In this document: positions 36,574 through 46,920 of the stretch, piece by piece | How positions within the stretch are numbered: position 1 is the first letter of the stretch | Layout: each line of letters starts with the position of its first letter | Assembly: GCA_036365145.1 (NCBI GenBank) | Contig: JAEOAD010000026.1 | Span: 1,964,501-2,028,500 of the forward strand | Origin: Orientallactaga sibirica | Lineage: Eukaryota > Chordata > Mammalia > Rodentia > Dipodidae | Reading direction: 5' to 3' | DNA length: 64,000 nt | Translations under genes and position numbers: made by a program | The notes under the pieces: model-generated | Database searches by the model: none | The model's input: only the letters and a program-made list of their open reading frames with translations | What the model was told of the DNA's origin: nothing

Positions 36574-36751
36574 CCCTCCCCCAAACTATTTTTTTGAAAA
36601 ATCTGCAGGGTCAGTGTGTTCCTCAAACCTAAATGCCTGAGAAACAGAAACCTCATCTTTTCTGTTTGGTGGGGGAAATCATTCATCCTAGAATGAATTT
36701 CAAAGTCTCAAACTCTCCAAGGATGCCACCACACAAAATTATAATAATGTG

Positions 36752-37035
36752 GGCTGGAGAGACGGCTTAGCAGTTAAGGCGCCTGCCTCCTAAGCCTAAG
36801 AACGCTGGTTTCAATCTCCAGCGGTTCCAATCTCCAAGTCCCATGTTGAGCCAGATGCAAAGCGACGCAAGGGTGCAATGCCGCACTTGACCACAAGGGG
36901 CGCACACATATGGATTTCGTTCTCAGCAGCTGAGACACTGCTGGCGCGCCCATCTCTATCTGTCTTCCTCTCTCTCTCTCTGTGTCTCTCTCCAAAAAAA
37001 AAAAATAAGTAAATAAAAATAAAATATTAAAAAAT
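36752..37035 (+). mobile_element. tRNA-SINE, type II with duplicated B box
   Basis: Contains 'ggtttcaatctccagcggtt' followed by 'ccaatctcc', two B-box-like motifs in tandem, then 'gcacttgaccacaaggggcg'. Confidence 0.9.
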
Positions 37036-37195
37036 TATAATTATGTTATTAATGTTCAGGTTATAAGCCTCAATCATTCAAAAATATTTAAACAGCATTC
37101 AGTAAAATTTTGTTAATTAATGAGCATAATGCAAATTATAATAAAAAGATACTCTATGTTAAATATTATATATTTTTGGTGCAGACTTCTATTCA

Positions 37196-37360
37196 ATTTT
37201 TTTTTTTTTTTTTTTGGTTTTTCGAGGTAGGGTTTCACTCTGGTCCAGGCTGACCTGAAATTAACTATGTAGTCTCAGGGTGGCCTCAAACTCTCAGCAA
37301 TCCTCCTACCTCTGCCTCCCGAGTGCTGGGATTAAAGGCGTGCGCCACCATGCCCGGCTG
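37196..37360 (-). mobile_element. B1-like SINE
   Basis: T tract, 'ggtttttcgaggtagggttt' to 'cgccaccatgcccggc'. Confidence 0.93.
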
Positions 37361-37364
37361 TGTT

Positions 37365-37502
37365 TGTTTTTATTGTTTGTTTGAGGCAGGGTCTCATTCT
37401 AGCCTATACTGAGCTAGAACTCACTCTGTCGCCTGGCCTGGCTTGAACTGAAAGTGATCCTCATACCTCTGCCTCCTGGGTGGCATGAGTCACCATGCCT
37501 GA
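37365..37502 (-). mobile_element. B1-like SINE, old
   Basis: 'ttgaggcagggtctcattct' to 'gagtcaccatgcctgac', directly next to the younger copy. Confidence 0.75.
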
Positions 37503-37592
37503 CAAAAAAATCACTTCAAGAAATATATATTTATTAATATATAAAATCCAAGCATTGTTAAGTTAAAATTAGAATTTTTTTTTTAAGAAGTT

Positions 37593-37920
37593 GACAATGA
37601 CCAAGTGTGGGGCCACCCACCTTTAATACCAGCACTTGAGAGGCTGAGGTAGGATCACTGTGAGTTCGAGGCTACATAGTGCATTCCAGGTCAGCCTGGG
37701 CTAGAGCAAGACCCTACCTTGAAAAACCAAAAAAATAAAAATAAAATAAAAGCAGGTGAGCTGGGCGTGGTGGCGCACGCCTTTAATCCCAGCACTTGGG
37801 AGGCAGATGGAGTATCACCATGAGTTCGACGCCAGCCTGAGACTACATAGTGAATTCCAGGTCAGCCTGAGCTAGAGAGAGACCCTACCTTGAAAAACCA
37901 AAAAAATAAAAAATAAAAAT
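37593..37920 (+). mobile_element. Two B1-like SINEs in tandem
   Basis: 37593-37745 is shortened inside ('gagttcgaggctacatagtg'). 37758-37920 is near-complete. Both have AAATAAA-rich tails. Confidence 0.9.
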
Positions 37921-37927
37921 AAAAAAT

Positions 37928-38228
37928 AGGGCTCGAGAGATGGCTTAGGGGTTAAGGCGCCTGCCTCCTAAGCCTAAGAACACTGGTTCCAATCTCCAGC
38001 GGTTCCAATCCCCAGGTCCCACGTTTAGCCAGATGCAAAGTGACGCAAGGGTGCAATGCCGCACTTGACCACAAAGGGGCGCACGCATCTGGATCTCGTT
38101 CGCAGCAGCTGAGACACCGCTGGCGCACCCATCTCTGTCTTCCTCTCCCTCTCTCTGTCTCTCTCTGTGTCTCTCTCCAAAAACATAAAAGAAAAAATTT
38201 AAAAAGTAAATAAAAAATAAATAAAAGC
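37928..38228 (+). mobile_element. tRNA-SINE, type II with duplicated B box
   Basis: 'ggttccaatctccagcggtt' followed by 'ccaatcccc' shows the tandem B-box variant. It then has the type II middle and a CTCTCTGTGTC tail. Confidence 0.92.
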
Positions 38229-38276
38229 AGTTGACAATAAAGAGTCTAGGATCTAACTTTAAGTATCAAATATAAT

Positions 38277-38332
38277 GATCTACATATACATACATACATA
38301 TGTGTGTGTGCATATAGGTGTAAAATTAATTC

Positions 38333-38373
<41 letters not shown>

Positions 38374-38393
38374 TATGTATATGAATTAATTTA
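38277..38393. repeat. TA/CA microsatellite with inverted arms
   Basis: (TACA)n, (TG)n, (TA)n and (CA)n blocks. 'aaattaattcatata' at 38323-38337 is the exact reverse complement of 38378-38392, with a 40-bp CA-rich loop between. Confidence 0.9.
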
Positions 38394-38399
38394 GGTCTC

Positions 38400-38513
38400 A
38401 TGTAGCCCAAATTTGTCCCAAGTTTGTGTAGTCGAGAATGGCTTCAACTCCTGCTGCTCCTGTCTCTACATCCCAAGTGCTGGGATTACAGACACGTGCC
38501 ACCATGCCTGGTT
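38400..38513 (-). mobile_element. B1-like SINE fragment, old
   Basis: 'tcccaagtgctgggattaca' to 'gccaccatgcctggtt'. The left half is decayed. Confidence 0.6.
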
Positions 38514-39090
38514 ATACTGAGTCTCTGTAATGACAAAGGTTGGAAACTGAGGACTGTGCTGAGATCATGTGATAGTCAAGCAGACAGTGGGCCAATCGTG
38601 AACTAGAGCTTCACACCTCAGCTCCCCCTTCAGTCATTAAGCTGACTAAAACTGACTGCATGCTAACTCTGAGCCAGAGGAGTTTGTAGTTTGAAGGATG
38701 GAATTCCTAGGGTTGGAGAATGGTTGACTGTAATGCAGTGTTGTAAGGAAATATACCCAATATGGTGCTTTGAAAACAAAACAAAACAAAGAAAGAAAAA
38801 GGTCTAAGGAATTATGCACGTCACCCACATTACAAAGCAATATGTGGACAACTGCCATCCATGCTGCACTCTGAATCACTGGTCAACCATTATGAAGTTA
38901 TGTTTTCACAGGGAAAACCCAGTCCTTTGACCAGACAATAGCAGACCTTCTTTTTGCCCCTTCTGATACAACTTACACTAGGATCGTGGGGCCTCTGTGT
39001 AAAAAAAAATGATGTTCCTTAGAAGAGCCTCCTGCTCCCCTGAAGCCCCTTCGGGAGTTGCGCCTCTTCAGGCCTATGGCATCGTCTCAC

Positions 39091-39252
39091 CTGCTGGGCC
39101 GAGTGCTCCTCCAGGTACCTGGCCTTGCTCTTCTTGCTGGGGAAGCTGTACAGGCAATAGAAACACTGTTCCAAGGCCGTCTCCAGCTCCTCCTTGTAGG
39201 GGTGCGTGTCTTCAGAGGTGGATGCAGAAAGCTCCTTTTGGAGTACTTGCAC
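39091..39252 (-). CDS. CABIN1: CABIN1 coding exon 10 of window
   Basis: 162 bp, 54 whole codons, residues 496-549, phase 0. The acceptor is 'ccatag' and the donor is GTGAGA. The peptide begins [20 protein letters not shown], contains [19 protein letters not shown], and ends EEHSAQQ. The Lys-rich turn KKSKAR followed by helix YLEEH is a typical surface feature of this family's repeats. Confidence 0.95.
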
Positions 39253-39611
39253 CTATGGTGGGTAAGAAAAAATGCCTGAGCAAAGGATCTAAAGCCACAG
39301 CCTCTGTCAGAGCAGGACTGTGGAGAGATTACCACTGTAAACTCCTTCAACTGGAGTACGGTCTCAATACAGCTCTCAATTCCCAAAAGCCCATTTCCTG
39401 GAAAAGGTTTGTTATCTTGTTGAGGTGACTCTGGGTGACTCCTTCCTTCCAGCTCCTGCAGCCAGTTTCAACCAGCCACCAGACGATATTCTATGCCCCA
39501 GGTAACTTCTTCACTCATTATTTAGCCATCATTTATTAAGTGAATATTACCTGAGCACCTACTTTTACTAGGCACAGTGTGACATAGTCCTTGCTTTTAA
39601 AAAGCACAGAG

Positions 39612-39812
39612 TGGGCTGGAGAGATGGCTTAGCGGTTAAGCCATTTGCCTGCAAAGCCAAAGGATCCACTTCAATTCTCCAGGACCCACGTAAGCCAGAT
39701 GCACGAGGGGGCGCATGCACCTGGAGTTCATTTGCAATGGCTGGAGGCCCTGGCATGTGCCCATTCTCTCTCTCTGCCTCTTTCTCTCTCTCAAATAAAT
39801 AAATAAAATAAA
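39612..39812 (+). mobile_element. tRNA-SINE, type I
   Basis: Clear A box 'tggcttagcggttaag' and 'ggagttcatttgcaatggct'; (AAAT)n tail. Confidence 0.9.
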
Positions 39813-39825
39813 AAGCTCAGAGTCC

Positions 39826-40125
39826 ACCAGGCATGGTGATGCATGCCTTTAATCCTGGCACTTGGGAAGCAGAGGTAGGAGGATCACTGATTTAGAGGCC
39901 ATCCCGAGACTACATAGTTAATTCCAGGTCAGCCTGGGCTACAGTGAGACCCTATCTCAAAAACAAAAAAGGGCTAGCTGGGCATGGTGGCGCACGCCTT
40001 TAATCCCAGCACTTGGGAGGCAGAGGTAGGAGGATTGCCATGAGTTCGAGGCCACTCTGGGACTACATAGTTAATTCCAGGTCAGCCTGGGTCAGAGTAA
40101 GACTCTACCTTGAGAAAAAAAAGGG
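39826..40125 (+). mobile_element. Two B1-like SINEs in tandem
   Basis: 39826-39972 is diverged, and 39973-40125 is a near-consensus 'gctgggcatggtggcgcacg' copy. Confidence 0.9.
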
Positions 40126-40129
40126 GGGG

Positions 40130-40325
40130 GCTGAAGAGATGGCTTGGCGGTTAAGGCACTTGCAGGCAAAGCCAAAGGACCTTGGTTCGATTCCCCAGGA
40201 CCCATGTAAGCCAGATGCATGAGGTGAAACATGCATCTGGCATTCGTGTGCAGTGGCGGGAAGCCCTGGCACGCCCATTCTCTCTTTCCCCCTCTCAAAT
40301 AAATAAATAAAAATAAAATATTTTT
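40130..40325 (+). mobile_element. tRNA-SINE, type I
   Basis: 'gctgaagagatggcttggcg', B box 'ggttcgattcc' intact, AAATAA tail. Confidence 0.9.
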
Positions 40326-40387
40326 AAAAACCCTCAGAGTCCAATGGAGGAAATATGCTAAATATTTATAAATAAGCAGTTATCAGA

Positions 40388-40495
40388 AGGCAGAGGTAGG
40401 AGGATCACTGTGAGTTCAAGGCCACCCTGAGACTACATAGTGAATTCTGAGCTAGAGTGAGACCCTACCTCAAAAAAAAAAAAAAAAAAAAAAAG
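40388..40495 (+). mobile_element. B1-like SINE, 5'-truncated
   Basis: Starts at 'aggcagaggtaggaggatca' and ends in a long A tract. Confidence 0.85.
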
Positions 40496-40739
40496 CAGTT
40501 ATAAGCTAAGTCCCGTTAGCATGTGAACAACACAGTAAACAAATGTCCTCTATGGATATGACTCTTATAACTATATTGATACCAATTATTAGTAAATCTA
40601 CATTATTTTAATCATCCATTGAATTTTTGCAAAAAGTAGGTAAAAAGCAAATCTAAACAGTTAACAGACTAGATACAAACCAAATTATGTCTCTAAAGAT
40701 AATAAAACTAACATTCAATTATTAAAAAAGCAAACTATT

Positions 40740-40900
40740 GCCGGGCGTGGTGGCGCACGCCTTTAATCCCAGCACTCGGGAGGCAGAGGTAGGAGGATTG
40801 CCAAGAGTTCGAGGCCACCCTGAGACTACATAGTTATTCCAAGTCAGCCTGGACCAGAGTGAGACCCTACCTCGCAAAACAAAAAAAAAAAAAAAAAAAA
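40740..40900 (+). mobile_element. B1-like SINE with target duplication
   Basis: A near-consensus copy flanked by 'aaagcaaactatt' at 40727-40739 and 40901-40913. Confidence 0.95.
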
Positions 40901-41069
40901 AAAGCAAACTATTTTATAATACAAAAAAACCTAAAATTATCAAAATTTCTGGATTAGCTAAAAATATATTTTGGGAAAACTTGTAGTCTTCAACATGTGT
41001 TAGAAAAGTGCTCATGAAGAAAGCATTCTACTCAGTAAGTAACTGCAGGTTTGGTTTGGTTCTATTTGA

Positions 41070-41150
41070 TTTTTTTGAGGTAGGGTCTCATTCTATAGCT
41101 CCAGGCTATCCTTAAATTCCCAGCGATGCTCCTACATCTGCCTCCTGAAG
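41070..41150 (-). mobile_element. B1-like SINE fragment
   Basis: 'tttttgaggtagggtctcat' to 'catctgcctcctgaag'. Confidence 0.65.
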
Positions 41151-41274
41151 GAGAAACTACAGTTTTTAAAGAAAGCAGAAAGACCCAGACATGACAAGCC
41201 TGCTACATTCAGGACCTCACGGTGACAGACGTCAGCACCTGCACAGTAACGGCCCATCAACATTCTGTCATGGA

Positions 41275-41426
41275 TGGCAAGATGGAAAGGAAGGGAGAAA
41301 GAGGGGAAGGAAGGGAAGGAAGGAAGCAAGGAAGGAAGGAAGGGAAAGAAGGAAGAAAGGGAAGGAAGGAAGGGAAGGGAAGGGAAGGGAAGGGAAGGGA
41401 AGGGAAGGGAAGGGAAGGGAAGGGAA
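41275..41426. repeat. GGAA/GGGAA purine tract
   Basis: About 150 bp of almost pure purine built from GGAA, GGAAA and GGGAA units. It is followed directly by a B1-like SINE with its own target duplication. The open frames across it are meaningless. Confidence 0.95.
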
Positions 41427-41440
41427 AGAATATAGAGGAA

Positions 41441-41595
41441 GCTGGGCGTGGTGGCGCACGCCTTTAATCCCAGCACTTGGGAGGCAGAGGTAGGAGGATC
41501 GCCATGAGTTCAAGGCCACCCTGAGACTACATAGTGAATTCCAGGTCAGCCTGGGTCAGAGTGAGACTCTACCTCGAAAAACAAAACAAAACAAA
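41441..41595 (+). mobile_element. B1-like SINE with 16-bp target duplication
   Basis: Flanked by 'aaagaatatagaggaa' at 41425-41440 and 41596-41611. It inserted at the edge of the GGAA tract. Confidence 0.95.
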
Positions 41596-41984
41596 AAAGA
41601 ATATAGAGGAAAGAAGTCTTTCTTTTCTTTCTTTTCTTTTCTCTGACCCGGATGAAGTATTAGAGGGTGTTGGAGTTCACGGTGGGACAGATGCTCGGGC
41701 ACCCGGGGCTGGGGCTGGAACCTGGCTCAGGCACTATGATCTGCCCCAGCCTGGCGCCAACTTCCAACCTGAGCATGAATATTTTGCAAATTATCAGCAT
41801 ACAAAGTTGTATACACGTGCTTTGTCTCCTTACCCTGTATTTTTAAAGCACCTATTCTGTGCCAAGTGCTGTATTAAGCAACTGGATCCAGCAGTGAACC
41901 AAGCTAACAATGATTCCTACTCTCTCGGAAGTTCTGCTGGAGGAAGGACACACAATAACCATGCTAACAAAGCCAATGAACCTG

Positions 41985-42235
41985 GGCATGGTGGTGCGAG
42001 GCCGAGGCCGAGGCAGAAGGCTCTTCATGAGTTCAAAGTCAGTCTGGGTTTTAATCCCAGCACTTGGGATGCAGAGGGAGGAGGATTGCTATGAGTTCAA
42101 GCCACCCTGAGAACACAGAGTGAATTCCAGGTCAGCCTGGGCTAGAGAGTGAGACCCTACCTCGACAAAACAAAAAACATACACACAAAGTCAGTCTGGG
42201 GCTAGTGAAACCCTGCCTTGAAGAGACCAAGAAAA
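41985..42235 (+). mobile_element. B1-like SINE inside an older B1
   Basis: 'cctgggcatggtggtgcgag' (old head) is followed at 42050-42180 by a younger copy. An old tail resumes at 'agtcagtctggggctagtga', matching 'agtcagtctggg' before the insertion. Confidence 0.7.
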
Positions 42236-42954
42236 CAAAGGCAAATGACAGACAAGGCAGCTAAGAAAGTGTTGGAGCTGTGAGCAGTACTGGGGCGGGG
42301 GAGCCACAGCCATGAAGACATGCCCACCACAAAGAAGGCACAGAGCAAGGCAGGCCAGCAAGCTTTCTAAAGGCCACAGAGCAGACCTGTAGGTCTTGCA
42401 GTCTGCACAGACTCAGACACTTGGCCCAGCCGCTTTAGGATAAATGCAGCCACAAGCTGTTATGCATCCAAGTGGGCATGGTTCTATTCTGCTAAATAAA
42501 ACTATATCAGCAGATGTTAGACTAGGTTGAGTGCCTCTCCCTTGGCACATCCAGAAAACTTGGTACTATGTAATTTATCTGACACTGTCTGACCTGCCAC
42601 CCAACAGAGAGCTTTGGGGACAAGGTTTATGCTGCTTAGCCCCAGTAAGCCCAGAGACCTACTACCAACCAACCACTCACAGCTGGCAAGTTCTAGGAAG
42701 CTTGTTTATGGTCACCAGACATGTGCTGAAGGAATGAAGGTAACAGCGGTTGATGAGCAATTACAAGTCAGCAGAATGAGCGGCACTTGCAAACAGGACT
42801 CAACAGAGGTTGGTGATGTACATAGATTCCTGCTGCTGAGATCTGAGCCTAGCCCTGTGCCTGCCTAAGACTCTAACGTACCTCGTGGAACCAAATCCAC
42901 CTGTGTGTGACCAGGTCCAGAGCATTAGTTGCACAAAAGAATTACCAGTTGGGG

Positions 42955-43348
42955 TGGTGGTTGTTGGTTTGAGGCAGTCTCACTCCACCCAGGCTGGGTT
43001 GACCTGGAGCTCATTCTAGCCATCTGACCTGACCTGGCGATCCTATCTCAGGCTTCAGGCATAAGCCACCACACCCAGCTTTTTTTTTGAGAGAGAGAGA
43101 CACAGAAAGAGACACAGAGAGAGAGAGAGGGAGAGGGAGAGGGAGAGGAAGACAGATAGAGATGGGAGCGCCAGCAGTGTCTCAGCTGCTGAGAACAAAA
43201 TCCAGATGCATGTGCCCCCTTGTGGTCAAGTGTGGCATTGCGCCCTTGCGTCACTGCATCTGGCTAAACGTGGGACCTGGAGATTGGAACCAGCATTATT
43301 AGGCTTAGGAGGTAGGCGCCTTAACTGCTAAGCCATCTCTCCAGCCCC
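42955..43348 (-). mobile_element. Old B1 with type II tRNA-SINE inserted at its end
   Basis: An old B1 spans 42955-43080 and ends 'acacccagct'. A type II tRNA-SINE occupies 43081-43348, and 'acacccagct' is repeated at 43349-43358 as its target duplication. It has a GA-rich tail and a single B box. Confidence 0.9.
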
Positions 43349-43359
43349 ACACCCAGCTT

Positions 43360-43586
43360 TATTTAAAAAAATTATTTATTTATTTGCAAGCAGAGAGAGA
43401 GAGAAAAAAAGAGATAAACAGAGACAAGAGAGAGAATGGGCACACCAGGGTTTCTAGCCATTGGAAACAAATTCCAGACGCATGTGCCCCTCGTGCATAT
43501 GGCTAACATGGGTCCTAGGAAATCAAACCTAGGTCCTTTGGCTTTGCAGGCAAGCGCCTTAACCACTAAACCATCTCTCTAGCCCT
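43360..43586 (-). mobile_element. tRNA-SINE, type I
   Basis: TTATTTATTTA tail, 'gaatgggcacaccagggttt', ends 'ccatctctctagccc'. Confidence 0.88.
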
Positions 43587-43591
43587 ATGGA

Positions 43592-43876
43592 TTTTTTTGT
43601 TTTGTTTTGTTTTGTTTTTATTTTTGGAGAGAGAGAGACAGACAGATAGAGAGGGAGAGGGAGACAGATAGAGAATGGGCGCGCCAGCAGTCTCTCAGGT
43701 ACTGTGAACAAAATCCAGATATGTGCGCCCCCTTGTGGGCAAGTGTGGCATTGCACCCTTGTGTCACTGCATCTGGCTAAACGTGGGACCTGGAGATTGG
43801 AACTACTGGAGATTGGAACCAGTGTTCTTAGGCTTAGGAGGCAGGCGCCTAACCGCTAAGCCATCTCTCCAGCCCT
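43592..43876 (-). mobile_element. tRNA-SINE, type II with duplicated B box
   Basis: On the plus strand 'ggagattggaactactggag' then 'attggaacc' shows the doubled B-box region. (TTTTG)n tail and type II middle. Confidence 0.9.
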
Positions 43877-43985
43877 GGATTGTTTTTGATAGTCCTGATG
43901 CATAGCCCAGACTGGCCTTGGATTCTCAATCTTCCTACCTCAACCTTCAGAGTACCAGAATTACAGGCATGCCCCCACACTCAGC
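43877..43985 (-). mobile_element. B1-like SINE fragment, old
   Basis: 'gcccagactggccttggatt' to 'cccccacactcagct'. Confidence 0.65.
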
Positions 43986-43989
43986 TGTT

Positions 43990-44335
43990 TGCTGCTATAG
44001 TATGGATCTTAAATGTCCCCCAAAAGTCTGTGTGTTGAAGGCTTGACCCTCAGCCTATGGTACCATTAGGAAGTGGCAGAACAGTTAGGAGACAAGGTTT
44101 AGCGGAGGGAAATTACGTCATTTGCTGAAGAAGACAACTCCAGCTCCTTCCTCTTTGCTTTGCAGCCACCAGAGGGGAACAGCTTCCTCCTCTTGCCATG
44201 ATGTGCTGCATTGCCACAAGCCCCAAAACACCACCAAATGACTGGACTGAATTCTCTGACACCACAACCAACATAACTTCAAGTCAGCTGCCTTAAGTAT
44301 GTCATCACAGTAGTAGGAAGGAACCAAGTTTCAAC
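43990..44335 (+). mobile_element. Old LTR-like interspersed repeat
   Basis: Opens 'tagtatggatcttaaatgtc' followed by 'cccc', then 'gccatgatgtgctgc' and ends in 'gtcatcacagtagtaggaag'. The arrangement resembles degraded mammalian LTR-like repeats I have seen in other genomes. The family and exact edges are uncertain. Confidence 0.4.
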
Positions 44336-44475
44336 AGTCACATGTATACAGTCAAGTCAAAGAGGCACAACCCTCCTGGCTCACCCCACCCCTGAACAGC
44401 CAAAGCCCCAAGGAGCCAACATGGCTCTGGGTCTTGTCTCACGCCAGCCTGCCCCTGGCAGCCAGGGTCACTCAC

Positions 44476-44591
44476 GTAGAATCGCAGCAGAGCGCCGTCT
44501 GAATTGCAGCACCAGGACCTCCTGCCCAAGTACTCGTGAGCTGTGTTGAGCAGCATGAGAGACGATGGCAGCATGGGCACCTCCGGCGTCC
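44476..44591 (-). CDS. CABIN1: CABIN1 coding exon 9 of window
   Basis: 116 bp, residues 457-495. The acceptor is 'ccgcag' and the donor is GTGAGT. After the split Gly codon the peptide reads [20 protein letters not shown] and ends DGALLRFY. The TPEV stretch just after the junction differs from the human SETP-type sequence as I recall it, with no change in length. Confidence 0.93.
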
Positions 44592-44717
44592 CTGCGGAAG
44601 GCCAGGCCAGGGACGGTTAGTGGGAGCATGCGCCCCAAGGGGGACCACAAGGCCCAGGGTCCGGGAACTCTTCTGCCTATCCTTGTGACCACAGACTTGC
44701 CTATCTTGCCCTTTTTC

Positions 44718-44862
44718 TTTTTTGTTTTTGCTTTTTGGGGTAGGGTCTCACTCTAGCCCAGGCTGACCCGGAATTCACTCAGGGTGGCCTCAAACTCTGC
44801 AATCCTCCTGCCTCTGCCTCCCGAGTGCTGGGATTAAAGGGATGCACCACCATGCCCAGCTC
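44718..44862 (-). mobile_element. B1-like SINE
   Basis: 'tttggggtagggtctcactc' to 'gcaccaccatgcccagct'. Confidence 0.92.
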
Positions 44863-45119
44863 TTTTTTTCTGTCTTTTCCTAAAACGTGTCTGTCAAAAA
44901 GCAAGCCCCTGGGAACCAACGCCAGCACACATGCTGACCATCATGTGAAGCACCTCCCGTTTCTCAAGAGAAAGCCAAGCAGCTTACATGATGGAACCCA
45001 TGCTACATGTGTGGCTTCCTCAGAACTCTCTCATGCAGGTTTGCTTGAATATTAGAGGAAGAAGGAGAAGAGGAGGAAAAAGAACTACTGAATTTCCTTT
45101 ATTTTTTCTTCTTTTTGGT

Positions 45120-45276
45120 TTTCTGTTTGTTTTTTGTTTTTTTGAGGCAGAGTCTTGCTCTAGCCCAGGATGACCTGGAATTCACTATGTAGTTTCAGGG
45201 TGGCCTTGAACACAAGGCAATCCTCCTATCTCTGCTTCCCAAGTGCTGGAATTAAAGGTGTGTGCCACCATGTCTG
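45120..45276 (-). mobile_element. B1-like SINE
   Basis: 'ttttgaggcagagtcttgct' to 'gtgccaccatgtctgg'. Confidence 0.9.
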
Positions 45277-45529
45277 GAAGAACTACAGATTTTCAAACAT
45301 CTTTCACCACTAGAATTATTATTAGTTCCTTGAAGATCTTCAGTATTTTTGAAACTTTGGGCCATGACACACTAGTAGCTCATAACCAGCATTTCTTGAA
45401 TAGAAACAGAACATATATCAGTACAGAAAATACCAGAAGGCAGCCCCATAGCCAAAGTAAAGTCTCTTTCATGAGGTCTGTTTTACTATTGGTTAGTCCC
45501 AGCCAAAAAAGTGTAAGTACTGGTTCTAC

Positions 45530-45530
<1 letters not shown>

Positions 45531-45569
<39 letters not shown>
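45531..45569. repeat. Poly-A tract of about 39 bases
   Basis: A long A run directly before a plus-strand B1-like SINE. It is not that SINE's own tail, so it may be the tail of an older element or part of the target. Confidence 0.85.
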
Positions 45570-45570
<1 letters not shown>

Positions 45571-45730
45571 CCAGGCGTGGTGGTGCACACCTTTAATCCC
45601 AGCACCTGGGAGACAGAGGTAGGAAGATCACCATGAGTTCGAGGCCACCCTGAGACTACACAGTAAATTCCAGGTCAGCCTGGGTTAGACTGAGACCCTA
45701 CCTCGAAAAACAAAACAAACAAACAAAGAA
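45570..45730 (+). mobile_element. B1-like SINE
   Basis: 'gccaggcgtggtggtgcaca' to a (CAAA)n tail. Directly follows a 39-A tract. Confidence 0.92.
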
Positions 45731-45764
45731 GCTGGAGGCACTTGAGTTTTTTATCCTTTTTCAG

Positions 45765-45850
45765 TTTTATTTATTTGCATGTGTGCATGGGCATACCAGG
45801 TCTCTTGCTGCTACACACACCATCCTAGCGCATGCAGGCTTGCTGGCTTC
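45765..45850 (-). mobile_element. tRNA-SINE fragment, old
   Basis: 'tttatttatttgcatgtgtg' and 'gggcataccaggtctcttgc' match the SINE 3' part; the rest is lost. Confidence 0.5.
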
Positions 45851-46390
45851 TGGAAGCATTTTTAAGATGGGCTCAAGTGTCCATCTGCAAGTGAGTGTCA
45901 CCACACAGTCACCAACAAGCTGAGAACTGGATGCAACAACACTGCACTGCTATGGAGAACTCCGAAAAATCTAAAATGCCTTCTTTTCTTATCCCATGAA
46001 GACATAAACTGCTTGTTTGGTTTAGAAGCCTAAATAATCCTTACTTGTAAAGAGTATGTTTAAGCGGCGTGTGCCTGACAGATGGATGTGTGTTGATTTC
46101 TCTGGATGTCTAGGGAGCACACTTGGAATCTGCAAGTTCTGTCTTACCACACTCACAGACACGCCCCCTGTTAGGCTGAGATGTCTGCTCTCTTCCATCA
46201 GGGCCATCACTTGTTCTCATCTTCTTCCCTGCCAATACTGCAGTCTCCACTGCTGCCGCATCACATTGCCCTGCTCCTGCTGCTTGAGTCCCTAACTTTA
46301 TCACGGTGATAGCTTGTTTGCAATTTTCCTTTCCGTTCTGTTTATAAGCTCAAAAAGGGTTAATATAGAACTGTTTTTCTTTTTGTGATT

Positions 46391-46550
46391 TTTTTTTTTT
46401 TTTTTTGGTTTTTCTAGGTAGGGTCTCGCTCTAGCCCAGGCTGACCTGGAATTCACTATGTAGTCTCAGGGTGGCCTTGAAATCATGGTGATCCTCCTAT
46501 CTCTGCCTCCTGAGTGCTGGGATTAAAGGCGTGCACCACCACGCCCGGCT
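46391..46550 (-). mobile_element. B1-like SINE
   Basis: T tract, 'ggtttttctaggtagggtct' to 'ccaccacgcccggctc'. Confidence 0.93.
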
Positions 46551-46920
46551 CTTTTATTTTTTTGAGGTAGGGTCTCACTCTAGCTCAGGCTGACCTGGAG
46601 TTAGTCCCAGGCTGGCCTCAAAGTCACAGCGATCCTCCTACCTCTGCCTCCCGAGTACTAGGATTAAAGATGTGCATCCTGGGCTGGAGGGATGGCTTAG
46701 CAGTTAAGGCGTTTGCCTGCAAAGCCAAAGGACCCAGGTTTGATTCCCCAGGACCTATATTAGCCAGATGCACAATGGAGTCTGGAGTTCGTATGCAGTG
46801 GCTGGAGGCCCTGGCTTGCCCATTATCTCTCTCCCTCCCTCTCCCCCCCCCCACTTTCTCTGTCAAATAAATAAATAAATAAAAATTTTTAAAAAGATGT
46901 GCGCCATGACAAGGGTGATG
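46551..46920 (-). mobile_element. B1-like SINE interrupted by a type I tRNA-SINE
   Basis: A minus-strand B1 (46555-46680) is broken near 'aaagatgtgc' (46666-46675). A plus-strand tRNA-SINE occupies about 46681-46892. 'aaagatgtgc' recurs at 46893-46902, followed by the B1 end 'gccatgacaagggtgatgc'. Confidence 0.85.

Larger units (their letters stand above)
35763..39090 (-). other. CABIN1: CABIN1 intron between exons 10 and 11
   Basis: 3,328 bp and heavily SINE-filled from 35907 to 38220, including nested insertions. It also has AT-rich sequence at 37000-37195 and a CA/TA microsatellite with inverted arms at 38280-38395. 38520-39090 is unique. Confidence 0.8.
39253..44475 (-). other. CABIN1: CABIN1 intron between exons 9 and 10
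   Basis: 5,223 bp with the densest repeats in the window: more than ten SINEs, a GGAA tract (41275-41426), and an LTR-like degraded element (about 43990-44335). 41620-41990 and 42240-42950 look unique. Confidence 0.8.

Noticed and set aside
39612..39812. Functional tRNA gene
   Set aside because: A and B boxes are present, but the sequence continues into the SINE body and does not fold as a tRNA cloverleaf with an acceptor stem; the same holds for the other tRNA-SINE copies.
41191..41493. Lys/Glu/Gly-rich open frame
   Set aside because: It is the translation of the GGAA tract and an adjoining B1 SINE.
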